Assembly (NCBI GenBank): GCA_049515655.1
Contig: JBEKTW010000031.1
Span: 1-34,156, forward strand
Length of the DNA stretch: 34,156 nt
Origin: JBEKTW01 sp049515655
GTDB taxonomy: Bacteria; Bacteroidota; Ignavibacteria; UBA10030; SZUA-254
Direction of reading: 5' to 3'
The notes beneath the pieces were generated by a model. That model ran no database searches. It was not told where the DNA came from and saw only the letters and a program-made list of their open reading frames with translations. Numbering within the stretch: the first letter of the stretch is position 1; every line of letters begins with the position of its first letter. The translations under genes and the position numbers were made by a program. This document shows positions 15,628-22,734 of this stretch, piece after piece.

Positions 15628-15744
15628 GCTGAAGCGGCGGAACTGGCAGACGCGCTGGACTCAAAATCCAGTCCGGCTTAACCCCGGGTGTGGGTTCTCA
15701 GCCGGAGGCTGATCCACCTCCGGCGCAAACTCCCACCTTCAGCA
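15628..15744 (+). tRNA. tRNA-Leu (anticodon CAA) interrupted by a 30-base hairpin in the T loop
   Basis: 117 bases instead of about 87. Acceptor GCTGAAG pairs with CTTCAGC; the D arm is GGCGGAACTGGCAGACGCGC; the anticodon stem CTGGA/TCCAG closes loop CTCAAAA with anticodon CAA; a long variable arm (about 15675-15689, CCGG/CCGG) fits class II tRNA-Leu. The T stem GTGGG (15690-15694) and CCCAC (15732-15736) are intact, but between TTC and AACT of the T loop lies 15698-15727. Without it the T loop reads TTCAACT, which is normal. No CCA encoded. A strong terminator follows. Whether the RNA works depends on removal of, or tolerance to, the insertion. It could also be a pseudogene. Confidence 0.8.
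15698..15727 (+). repeat. Palindromic insertion inside tRNA-Leu
   Basis: Contains GCCGGAGG (15701-15708), loop CTGATCCA, CCTCCGGC (15717-15724), 8 perfect pairs. CCACCTCCGGCG (15714-15725) is identical to 12207-12218 next to the tRNA-Ala remnant, and the CCTCC-GGAGG core recurs in the palindrome at 22934-22952. Confidence 0.75.
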
Positions 15745-15746
15745 CT

Positions 15747-15778
15747 AAAAAAGCCAACTTTGTTGGCTTTCTTTTTTT
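15747..15778 (+). terminator. Rho-independent terminator after tRNA-Leu
   Basis: AAAGCCAAC-TTT-GTTGGCTTT then CTTTTTTT, starting 3 bases after the tRNA discriminator base. Its presence argues that the tRNA gene is still transcribed as a unit. Confidence 0.88.
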
Positions 15779-15938
15779 GCATGCCCTCCATTGCAATAAG
15801 ATTGCAACAAGCAACCACAGATTTCGATCAACATTGAAAGCCAGTCATTCCCACAATCTCTGAATCGAATTCTACCTGTCTCAGATCGCCAATAGAACCA
15901 TTGGGGGATGACCGTGTCTGGGCTCATAAAACAGAAGA

Positions 15939-15965
15939 GCAGCCGGTGAATTGACTGCTTTTTTT
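15939..15965 (+). terminator. Orphan terminator-like repeat, copy a
   Basis: GCAG (15939-15942) and CTGC (15955-15958) flank CCGGTGAATTGA, then seven T. No plus-strand gene ends here; the nearest, tRNA-Leu, already has its own terminator. The sequence is close to 21641-21665 and 30503-30529. The rest of 15779-16079 shows no gene. Confidence 0.5.
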
Positions 15966-16079
15966 AACCTAACGGAATAAGACCTTCTCATGGCTTTCTC
16001 CTCCAACCTAACTCATCAAATTTACAGAATATTGTCCAAGAAGGTCTGACATACCTACAGTCCCGGACATCGGGGGAGA

Positions 16080-16670
16080 TTATTTCAGAGAATAGGATTC
16101 TAGCCATGCCTGGCTGAACGGAACCTCTATATCTCCGACATAGCTCACGAGGCCAACTCCCGGGCAAAAAGACAAGATTGTGTAAAGGTTTTGAAACATG
16201 ACAATGCAATTTGTGTACTGCCTGCTAGCTATTGTCGCAGTATCATTCTTGCTCCACATGTAAAACCAGGCTACACACGAATCACAGGCATACCAATACC
16301 AGCTGCTGTCTTTCGGGGCCGAGAATTTGAGAAACAGACTTTCTTTGTCACCAAGAAGAGAATACACATCTCCTTTTTCATCGTTGCGAAGTAACAGTGG
16401 ATAACTTGTTTTGTATTCTTGCAATCCTATACCCAGGATTGGAACGGTGGTATCCATTTGATAATAGACTTTTCCATTCTTCGAGATCGCATCTATGACC
16501 TTCATTGTAATTTCTGTCGTGTCTGTCGTGTTAAAACCCAGCATCTTATACGTCCAGCTATTTCCAACTTTGAGAGGAAAATACTCCGTCGTCCCTAAGC
16601 TCGGGCCGGTTGGATTATTCTTACAACTACTCAAGGTCATAATCACGAGAATGAATATTGCTTTTCTCAT
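16080..16670 (-). CDS. Small lipoprotein of unknown function
   Basis: 196 residues. AAGGGG lies 7-12 bases before the ATG. MRKAIFILVIMTLSSCKNNP ends in a lipobox (L-S-S-C, Cys16), so the mature protein should be lipidated, probably facing the periplasm or the cell surface. EYFPLKVGNSWTYKM near residue 29 is a phrase common in Bacteroidota lipoproteins with an eight-stranded beta fold and no known reaction. FCPGVGLVSYVGD near 168 is the matching later phrase. The lipoprotein at 29575-30384 shares this layout (GTNWKYRL, APGIGIVREIS). No partner is evident. It lies alone between tRNA-Leu and the large repeat protein. Confidence 0.85.
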   Translation of the reverse strand: MRKAIFILVIMTLSSCKNNPTGPSLGTTEYFPLKVGNSWTYKMLGFNTTDTTEITMKVIDAISKNGKVYYQMDTTVPILGIGLQEYKTSYPLLLRNDEKGDVYSLLGDKESLFLKFSAPKDSSWYWYACDSCVAWFYMWSKNDTATIASRQYTNCIVMFQNLYTILSFCPGVGLVSYVGDIEVPFSQAWLESYSLK

Positions 16671-16736
16671 AACATCCCCTTCGATGGAATTCTCATGACT
16701 GTGCTTTCTTCGAGTGTCACAGGCTGCGATTGGTGC

Positions 16737-19700
16737 TTACCGCATGAGCACAAGCTTCTTCGTTTCAACGAAGCTCCCGCCGTGTCCCGAAGGAACGGCT
16801 TCCGTTACAAGTCGGCAGAAGTAGACACCGCTGGCGGCATTTGCCGCGCTCCATGCCACCGATTTGTAACCCGGGGCCTGTTCTCCGTTCACTAGTGTTG
16901 CAATTTCTCTTCCCAGCACATCAAACACTTTGAGCGTGACGTGGCTTTGCTTTGGGAGCTGGTAGCTGATTGTTGTACTTGGGTTGAAGGGGTTGGGATA
17001 GTTTTGCTCCAGGGCAAACTCTGTCGGCAAAGGCCGTTTGTCGCCGACTCCCAGCGCGCCACTCACCGTTACCGTGATAACGCTCGAATATGAACCAGCG
17101 CCGTTCTTGTCCACTTGATGCAAGCGATAGTAGTACGTGCCGGAGCTGACATTGTTATCCGTGTAAGAATAGTTGTGTTGTTCGAGTGATGTACCGGCGC
17201 CGGGAATGAGAGAGCTAACCGCGGACAACGGTCCAGTCTTGCTGCTGCCGCGCTCAACGTAGAACCCCAGCGTGTTCGTTTCACTGATGGTCGACCATTC
17301 CAGATTGACATTATTGTCGACTGCGTTCGCAGTAAGCGACGCGAGCTCAATGGGAAGTGCATTTGGATTTCCAATTATCCACGGCGATAGCGATGTCTGT
17401 CCAGTGACCGTCGTTACATTCGGCGTTCCGATTACGGTCGTTCCGCCGGCCTGCACCCACACGCTTCCATTGTATTCCCAAGCGACTGCGCCTGCTGGGA
17501 CGACATTCCAGCCAGCTTGTGATGTCAGCCATGTGAAAGCAAGGTCCACGCCGGAGCCGCCGGTGGCAGCCCCCGACAGAGTCCATGTCACACTGCCGGC
17601 CTGGGTGTTATCCGGCGTCGTCGGACTGTTGATGGGGACTACATGCGCCGTGTATGTGTAAGTTGAACCGGTGTTATTCGTTAAGGTAACAGGATTGTAT
17701 GTTGTGGTCGACGGACCGATGGGGAACGAGAAGCTATCGGCAGTAGCGATACTGCGGGAAACGACCCCGTTTCCATCCGTAACCACACACTTGGTTGCCG
17801 CTGCACCGCTGACCGTCCCTCCAAGTGTGAGGGTCATGCTGCCGAGGACAAGGTTTCCCGAAGAAAACGTGAGCGTGCCGTTAATCGTTTTCGAGTTACC
17901 AAGCTCCACGTCGTTGCTATTGTTGATGGTGACTGGCTGTGCCATTGTTGCCGGCAGCTCAGCGCCCATCGTCTGCGCGGCGCTGCCTGCATAAACGAGC
18001 GAGGCAGAACCGCCATAGGTCGGCGTTCCGGTCACCGTCGCGGTTCCTTGCCGGGAGAGTGTTCCATTGATTGTGGCCCCTGTGATTGTCTTCGCGCCCG
18101 AGCCGGAGAGTGTCAGGTTGTTGAAAATATAACCACCCGTGGTCTGCGGACCAGCGGCGTTGAAGTGCAGTGTGCTCGTGTTCGCGTTAAAGGAACCTGG
18201 GCCAGACATGTTGCCGCCGATGTGCAATGTGCTGGATCCGCCGCTAAGCGTTCCGCCAGCAAGACGGACACCTCGAGTTACCGTATGTGTGTGACCGGTG
18301 CCGAGGTTCAGCGCGCCCGCGCTGACTGCCAGCGATTCAACGGATACATCGCTTGTCAATGTCGTGCCTGCCCCTGTGGTCCTGGTGTGGCTAAAAGTGC
18401 CGCTTGTCGTGAAGCCGGCAATGTTGGTTGCGCCGGTAACTGAGCCGCTGACGGTGACGTTGTTTGCACCGAAGTTGAGTGTGCCGCCTCCGGTGTTCGT
18501 CAGGTTGCCCTGTAAGGTAAGAGGTCCGCTCGCGCCTGCTGTCCCGGTTCCGCTGAACTGGAGATTCTGATACGTGATGCTCGAGTTAATTGTGGGGTTG
18601 GCGTTGTAATACTCGATTGTGACTCCAGCCGGTGGAATGGGGGAAAATGAATAATTGGCTGCCCACGTTGCTGCACCCACTCTCAGAGTTCCAGCGATGA
18701 GCGTATCCTTGGTAGCCGTAAGCAAATGCGTGGTTGCATCGAATGTGCCGGCCTTAAGAGTAAACATGCTCGTGTCACTGCCGGTCACAGTTATATTACT
18801 GCCAAGAGTTACTGTGCCACTTGCTTTGTTAATGATGAGAGCGCCAACAGCAGCAGCACCTGAGTTTATGACACCTGAAAGGACTTGGGTACCTGTTCCA
18901 TTCATAGTTAACTTTACAGATCCAGTGGACGTACCATTGAAGGTCCAATGGCCTGTCACGTAAAAAACTCTTGCTACTGAACCAGTTGTTAGCGCCCCGG
19001 CGCCGCTAACGTTGCCATTAACAGTAAATGAGCCATTGGTGCCACTGGAACAAGTTCCCCCGATGGATAGCCCGGTGCAGGTCACATTGCCCGCCCCTCT
19101 CGCAAACGTGCCGCCATCTATGTAAATGTTTCCAGCAACGCCAGCTAAAGTGCTATTAACGTCTAGCGCGAGTTTTCCGGCTGACACAGTCAAGTGTCCA
19201 CCGACCGTGAGGGTCCCCGCCGGAGGTGTTTTCGTGCCCGAACCGGAGAACGTGAGGTTCTGATAGCTCGGTACTATCGATACTGTTTGGTCAAGGTCAC
19301 TTACGTAGGCGACCGTCGTTCCGACACTGATGTTGGCTGTACCCCAGGCTGGCCAAGCGGTTCCGACAATAGCTGAACCGAGATTGTACGTTCCACCGGT
19401 GAGATTCAATACACTGCCGGTGGCAGGAGTTATTACAAAACCGCCATCGTTAAACACAGCGTTTGGAGCGACATCGCCGATAGTGAGCGTCTTGATTGTG
19501 TCAGCTGCTGACAATGTTACGCCGGCGGTATTGTTGGACTTCAACACATTATACGTGTAACCGCCAACCGTTTGAGCAGAAGAGCCATTGCAGTTCACAG
19601 TACCGGTGGATGCAGTAAATGTTCCTCCATCTGAAAGATTTCCCGTAAGATTGAGGGTTCCAGCTCCGTTGAATGTTAGCCTTGCTTGTGCGGCAGTTCC

Positions 19701-20156
19701 TGAAAACGTAATGTCACCGGTGACATTGAGCGTGCCGGTGGAAACTGACACTGTACAGAACCGGCCGGCGGTAGGGCTACCGGGAATAGCAATGCTCCCT
19801 GCGTATAATGAACCTGTGCCTACAGAAATTGTGCTGGTGACAGTTCCCGTCGATGGAGCGTTCATGGTAATAGCGCCGTCAACGGTGAGTGAATTCGAAC
19901 CACCGATAGTTACACCATTGTTTGCCGCCGGTGCATTGAGTATTAGACAAGTACACGAATAACCGCCATTCACTGTGACAATGTGACCGCTGGCAACGAT
20001 GACCGTGTCGGATGCATCCGGAACATTTCCGCCGACCCAGGTGCCTGTTGAGCTCCAGTTACCAGTGGCGGCACTGGTTCTAGTCGTCGCCCGAGCTGTC
20101 GTTCCCAGCGCGATAATAAGCAGCGTGGTAACCAAAAATAGAATTGACTTTTTCAT
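16737..20156 (-). CDS. Large secreted beta-repeat (adhesin-like) protein with T9SS sorting tail
   Basis: 1139 residues. AGGGAGAA precedes the ATG. Signal peptide MKKSILFLVTTLLIIALGTT followed by ARA. Residues about 25-75 (NWSSTGTWVGGNVPDASDT, IVTVNGGYSCTCLILN) resemble the start of G8-like or beta-helix surface proteins. Residues about 75-780 are Gly/Thr/Ser-rich repeats such as GTLNVTGDITFSGT and GGTLNFGANNVTVSGSVTG, spaced as in a parallel beta-helix. A domain near 795-935 follows (VSRSIATADSFSFPIGPSTT). The tail has ETNTLGFYVERGSS, FALEQNYPNPFNPSTTISY, VFDVLGREIATLVNGEQAPG, SGVYFCRLV and a terminal KKLVLMR. It should be a cell-surface or extracellular protein, perhaps for attachment; the role is inferred from composition only. 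Its last 190 residues closely match the LamG protein. Confidence 0.9.
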   Translation of the reverse strand: MKKSILFLVTTLLIIALGTTARATTRTSAATGNWSSTGTWVGGNVPDASDTVIVASGHIVTVNGGYSCTCLILNAPAANNGVTIGGSNSLTVDGAITMNAPSTGTVTSTISVGTGSLYAGSIAIPGSPTAGRFCTVSVSTGTLNVTGDITFSGTAAQARLTFNGAGTLNLTGNLSDGGTFTASTGTVNCNGSSAQTVGGYTYNVLKSNNTAGVTLSAADTIKTLTIGDVAPNAVFNDGGFVITPATGSVLNLTGGTYNLGSAIVGTAWPAWGTANISVGTTVAYVSDLDQTVSIVPSYQNLTFSGSGTKTPPAGTLTVGGHLTVSAGKLALDVNSTLAGVAGNIYIDGGTFARGAGNVTCTGLSIGGTCSSGTNGSFTVNGNVSGAGALTTGSVARVFYVTGHWTFNGTSTGSVKLTMNGTGTQVLSGVINSGAAAVGALIINKASGTVTLGSNITVTGSDTSMFTLKAGTFDATTHLLTATKDTLIAGTLRVGAATWAANYSFSPIPPAGVTIEYYNANPTINSSITYQNLQFSGTGTAGASGPLTLQGNLTNTGGGTLNFGANNVTVSGSVTGATNIAGFTTSGTFSHTRTTGAGTTLTSDVSVESLAVSAGALNLGTGHTHTVTRGVRLAGGTLSGGSSTLHIGGNMSGPGSFNANTSTLHFNAAGPQTTGGYIFNNLTLSGSGAKTITGATINGTLSRQGTATVTGTPTYGGSASLVYAGSAAQTMGAELPATMAQPVTINNSNDVELGNSKTINGTLTFSSGNLVLGSMTLTLGGTVSGAAATKCVVTDGNGVVSRSIATADSFSFPIGPSTTTYNPVTLTNNTGSTYTYTAHVVPINSPTTPDNTQAGSVTWTLSGAATGGSGVDLAFTWLTSQAGWNVVPAGAVAWEYNGSVWVQAGGTTVIGTPNVTTVTGQTSLSPWIIGNPNALPIELASLTANAVDNNVNLEWSTISETNTLGFYVERGSSKTGPLSAVSSLIPGAGTSLEQHNYSYTDNNVSSGTYYYRLHQVDKNGAGSYSSVITVTVSGALGVGDKRPLPTEFALEQNYPNPFNPSTTISYQLPKQSHVTLKVFDVLGREIATLVNGEQAPGYKSVAWSAANAASGVYFCRLVTEAVPSGHGGSFVETKKLVLMR

Positions 20157-20529
20157 GAAATTCTCCCTGAAATTGTTTGTGAGTATTCATGATTTAGTGA
20201 ATCAATGAAATTCGTTTGTAGTGAGGAAGAAGACTGAACAAAACAGGGCATTCTGTTTGGTCGCAAAACTCAGACTCGGCACTTGCCCAAGTGCTCGTAT
20301 TCAAGGCCATTCGGACAAACGTGGACTGCAAATCAAGAGATAGTAATCAGAATAGTCAGAATATTTGGTGCCGCAAAATCTGGCGTGCGCCATTCTGGCT
20401 TGGTAGGGAAAGCGGTTCTCTATCAGGTCACAGAAGCGCACGACTCCATGCACTTCAATTAACCCATACAAGACTTATAACAAAAATGTACTGTCTTTCT
20501 AAAGCAATCGCAAATTAAAGAAACGAGGC
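20157..20529. other. Intergenic stretch, no gene seen
   Basis: Divergent promoter space between the repeat protein (minus) and the candidate RNA and ddaH-like gene (plus). No frame has coding sense and I see no repeat or hairpin of note. The promoter of the large repeat protein should lie here. Confidence 0.35.
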
Positions 20530-20700
20530 GCATGGCTTCCGATGAATTGCTGCAGAGGGCTTCGAAACTCGGTGGCAATCTCGCCAATTGAACATCCTAG
20601 TGCAAATAGCTGGGGAATTCATGCGGTTTCTCCTGGCTCCGGGGTGCGATCCTGAACGTCGCCAAACCGAAGCCCCAGCGAATAACTGGGTTTTTTTTTA
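20530..20700 (+). ncRNA. Candidate structured RNA or leader ending in a terminator
   Basis: Paired segments: ATGAATT (20542-20548) with AATTCAT (20616-20622), enclosing a TGGC-AATCTC-GCCA hairpin (20572-20585); then CGGTTT (20624-20629) with AAACCG (20664-20669); then CCCAG-CGAATAA-CTGGG (20674-20690) with ten T. The order (multi-helix body, terminator, open gene 96 bases later) suits either a small RNA or an attenuator for the gene at 20796. I do not recognise a known riboswitch class. Ends are approximate. Confidence 0.4.
20674..20700 (+). terminator. Rho-independent terminator upstream of the ddaH-like gene
   Basis: Five G-C-rich pairs with a 7-base loop followed by a run of T to 20699. 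No plus-strand protein gene precedes it, which is why a non-coding transcript or leader is proposed. Confidence 0.65.
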
Positions 20701-20795
20701 TTCCTGGAATGGATTGGATTGAACCGTAACTGTTACACCAATTGGATTACAGCAAGGGATTAACTAAGTTCTAGTTGGTACACGACGGGAATTAA

Positions 20796-21557
20796 ATGTT
20801 CACAAGAGCAATCGTAAGAACACCGGGGAAAAGCATGATCAATGGATTGACCACCGCCGAATTAGGTCATCCAGATTACGAACAAGCCCTTGTCCAACAC
20901 GCAAGATACATAGAAGCGCTGAAAGACTGCGGACTCGAAGTCCGGGTATTGAGAGAAGATCAACGATATCCTGATTCAACATTTGTAGAAGATGTCGCAT
21001 TGCTAACAAAAGACTATGCGATTGTTACCAATCCTGGAGCACCATCACGAAAGGGAGAAACAGCAGAAATCAGGGAGATTCTGAGAGACTATTACATCAA
21101 TATTGAAGAAGTCCGAGAGCCAGGAACGGTCGAAGCAGGCGACATAATGATGGTGGGGTCACATTTTTTCATCGGCATATCAAAGAGAACGAATGAGACC
21201 GGAGCTCAACAAGTCGTCGGGTATCTTGAGAAATATGGCATGAGTGGGTCTGTGATAAAGCTAGAGAACGTACTTCATTTGAAGACAGGGGTGGCATATT
21301 TAGAGCATAACAACTTAGTAGCATGTGGTGAGTTCTTGTCGAGAGGAGAATTTCAAAAATTCAATATTCTGAAGATTGATGAAGATGAGAGCTATGCTGC
21401 AAATTGTATATGGGTGAATGACAGGGTATTGATACCAAAAGGTTATCCAAAAGCACGAGCAACCATCGAAAGTGCTGGTTACTCGATAAAAGAGGTTGAT
21501 GTATCTGAATTTCGAAAACTCGATGGTGGCATAAGCTGTCTGTCATTGAGATTTTGA
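20796..21557 (+). CDS. Dimethylarginine dimethylaminohydrolase-like enzyme (arginine deiminase superfamily)
   Basis: 253 residues, the size of bacterial DDAH. The family cleaves asymmetric dimethylarginine to citrulline and dimethylamine through a covalent Cys intermediate. Seen: FVEDVALL (63-70, the substrate-binding Glu-Asp), EAGDIM (113-118), VLHLKTG with His161, and the C-terminal catalytic Cys248 in GGISCLSLRF. The N-terminal ARSIVRxPxxxM-like opening (RAIVRTPGKSMINGLTT) also matches. All key residues appear intact. Related enzymes of the superfamily can act on other guanidino compounds, so the substrate is likely but not proven. The ATG has only a weak ribosome site (GGGAA). A terminator-bearing leader lies upstream and a terminator at 21641-21665. 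Confidence 0.88.
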   Translation: MFTRAIVRTPGKSMINGLTTAELGHPDYEQALVQHARYIEALKDCGLEVRVLREDQRYPDSTFVEDVALLTKDYAIVTNPGAPSRKGETAEIREILRDYYINIEEVREPGTVEAGDIMMVGSHFFIGISKRTNETGAQQVVGYLEKYGMSGSVIKLENVLHLKTGVAYLEHNNLVACGEFLSRGEFQKFNILKIDEDESYAANCIWVNDRVLIPKGYPKARATIESAGYSIKEVDVSEFRKLDGGISCLSLRF

Positions 21558-21607
21558 GAAGGCAAGTGCTTTCGCCTAATAGAAATGTGATCCAGATGCA
21601 GCCCCCG

Positions 21608-21640
21608 CCCTAACAGCTAAGCCGACCCGCGATGAGGACG
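21608..21640. repeat. CAGCTxAGCCGACCCGCGATGA repeat, copy 1
   Basis: CCCTAACAGCTAAGCCGACC then CGCGATGAGGACG; the same 33-34 base phrase, with three changes, is at 29500-29533. It runs directly into the terminator at 21641. Confidence 0.6.
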
Positions 21641-21665
21641 GCAGCCGTTGGATTGGCTGCTTTTT
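21641..21665 (+). terminator. Terminator after the ddaH-like gene (repeat family copy b)
   Basis: GCAGCC (21641-21646), loop GTTGGATT, GGCTGC (21655-21660), then TTTTTC. It is 83 bases after the stop and closely related to the orphan copies at 15939-15965 and 30503-30529. Confidence 0.7.
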
Positions 21666-21702
21666 CTTACGTTCCCGAAATGGGTTCTCAAGATCAAATA
21701 GC

Positions 21703-22395
21703 CTAATCCTTGATGCAGCGGACGCTAAGACCACGTTCCTTGATGTTGCCGCTCAGGTCGATGTATCTATTAATGTACGAAAGGTATAGGCGATATGCAG
21801 TCGTAGCAGTGGGCTCAGTGGAACTCCAAGCGAGCATGCCTTGCCCAAGATAGAGGAAGTTTACATAGTTGTTGCGGAAGCCTCCAAGCAAACCAGAAAA
21901 GCCGCTTGCGTCGGTACCCGCTCCACCATCAATACCCTGTCCTATCGCTTTCAATGCGTTCCCGTCTCCGCTTACACCTGCGCTGTCAGTCTGGAACTCA
22001 GCAAGTGTCGGGATATGCCACCCTGAAGGACAGATGCCCTGCGTGCCCGGTGTGGTATCGTACTGCATCGCTTCGTTCCACTGATACAGGCCGCCATATC
22101 TGCTGCAATTAGCCGTGTCATTATGGTAACAATACTTTTCAATTACGTGATTATCCTTTTGATCCTGGATGCTGTCCACCATTGTCCCCACGTCAAGATT
22201 TTCTTTTAGCCAATACTGACTACCTATTTTCACGACATGATAGGTCTTGCCCATATAGGTAACATCAGCCGTATTTTCTGGCGGACCAACGGGACCTTTG
22301 CAAGACCAAGAGAACGCAAGAGTAAGCATCAGGATCAGAGCAAGTATCGTTTTGTCACAGTGCTTTTCAGCAATCAAAAGAAGCATATCGCCCAT
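21703..22395 (-). CDS. Lipoprotein with Fibrobacter succinogenes major paralogous domain
   Basis: 230 residues from ATG 22395. TGAGGA (22405-22410) is 9 bases before this ATG but touches the upstream GTG at 22404, so the ATG is preferred. The signal ends LTLAFSWSCKGP with a lipobox Cys. The domain has the family order: TYMGKTYHVVKIGSQYWLKE, ENLDVG, YGGLYQWNEAM, GICPSGWHIPTLAEF, GNALKAIG, GFSGLLGGFR, WSSTE and GLSVRCIKD at the end. The domain is widespread in surface proteins of Fibrobacter and Bacteroidota; its function is unknown, possibly binding. It probably sits on the outer membrane. The gene is not clearly in an operon. Confidence 0.87.
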   Translation of the reverse strand: MGDMLLLIAEKHCDKTILALILMLTLAFSWSCKGPVGPPENTADVTYMGKTYHVVKIGSQYWLKENLDVGTMVDSIQDQKDNHVIEKYCYHNDTANCSRYGGLYQWNEAMQYDTTPGTQGICPSGWHIPTLAEFQTDSAGVSGDGNALKAIGQGIDGGAGTDASGFSGLLGGFRNNYVNFLYLGQGMLAWSSTEPTATTAYRLYLSYINRYIDLSGNIKERGLSVRCIKD

Positions 22396-22734
22396 GGTGC
22401 ACACTCCTCATGTACTGTTAGAATCGGAAATCCCACGCCGCGCTGCGCGATGCAAGAAGGCAAAGAATTCGATTGTAAGCGTCAGACATGGATTGATCCG
22501 TACTGCTACTCCGGAGGTGTTGGTGTTTTCGGGTTGATGCTTGCACGCCTGGCTAGGCGAGTGGTTGGGCGGCAACAGGATCTCATTTTCAGATATTGGA
22601 TGCTGGAAAGTAGCAGACAGCATAAGAGGTTCACCCAAAGTGAGTGAGACCACATAACATTATCCCTAGCAGATCTTGGGCTGGTGCAATATCGTCCGGC
22701 CATTGCGGAATAAACTGTTGTCGTTTCTCTGGGC
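22396..22734. other. Intergenic stretch, no gene seen
   Basis: Apart from the GAGGAG ribosome site for the lipoprotein at its left end, no frame has coding sense and there is no obvious hairpin or repeat. It should hold the promoter of the lipoprotein gene. Confidence 0.35.

Noticed and set aside
17272..19962. Several plus-strand frames of 100-130 residues
   Set aside because: They mirror the Thr/Val-rich repeats of the 1139-residue protein and show only the antisense of its codon pattern.
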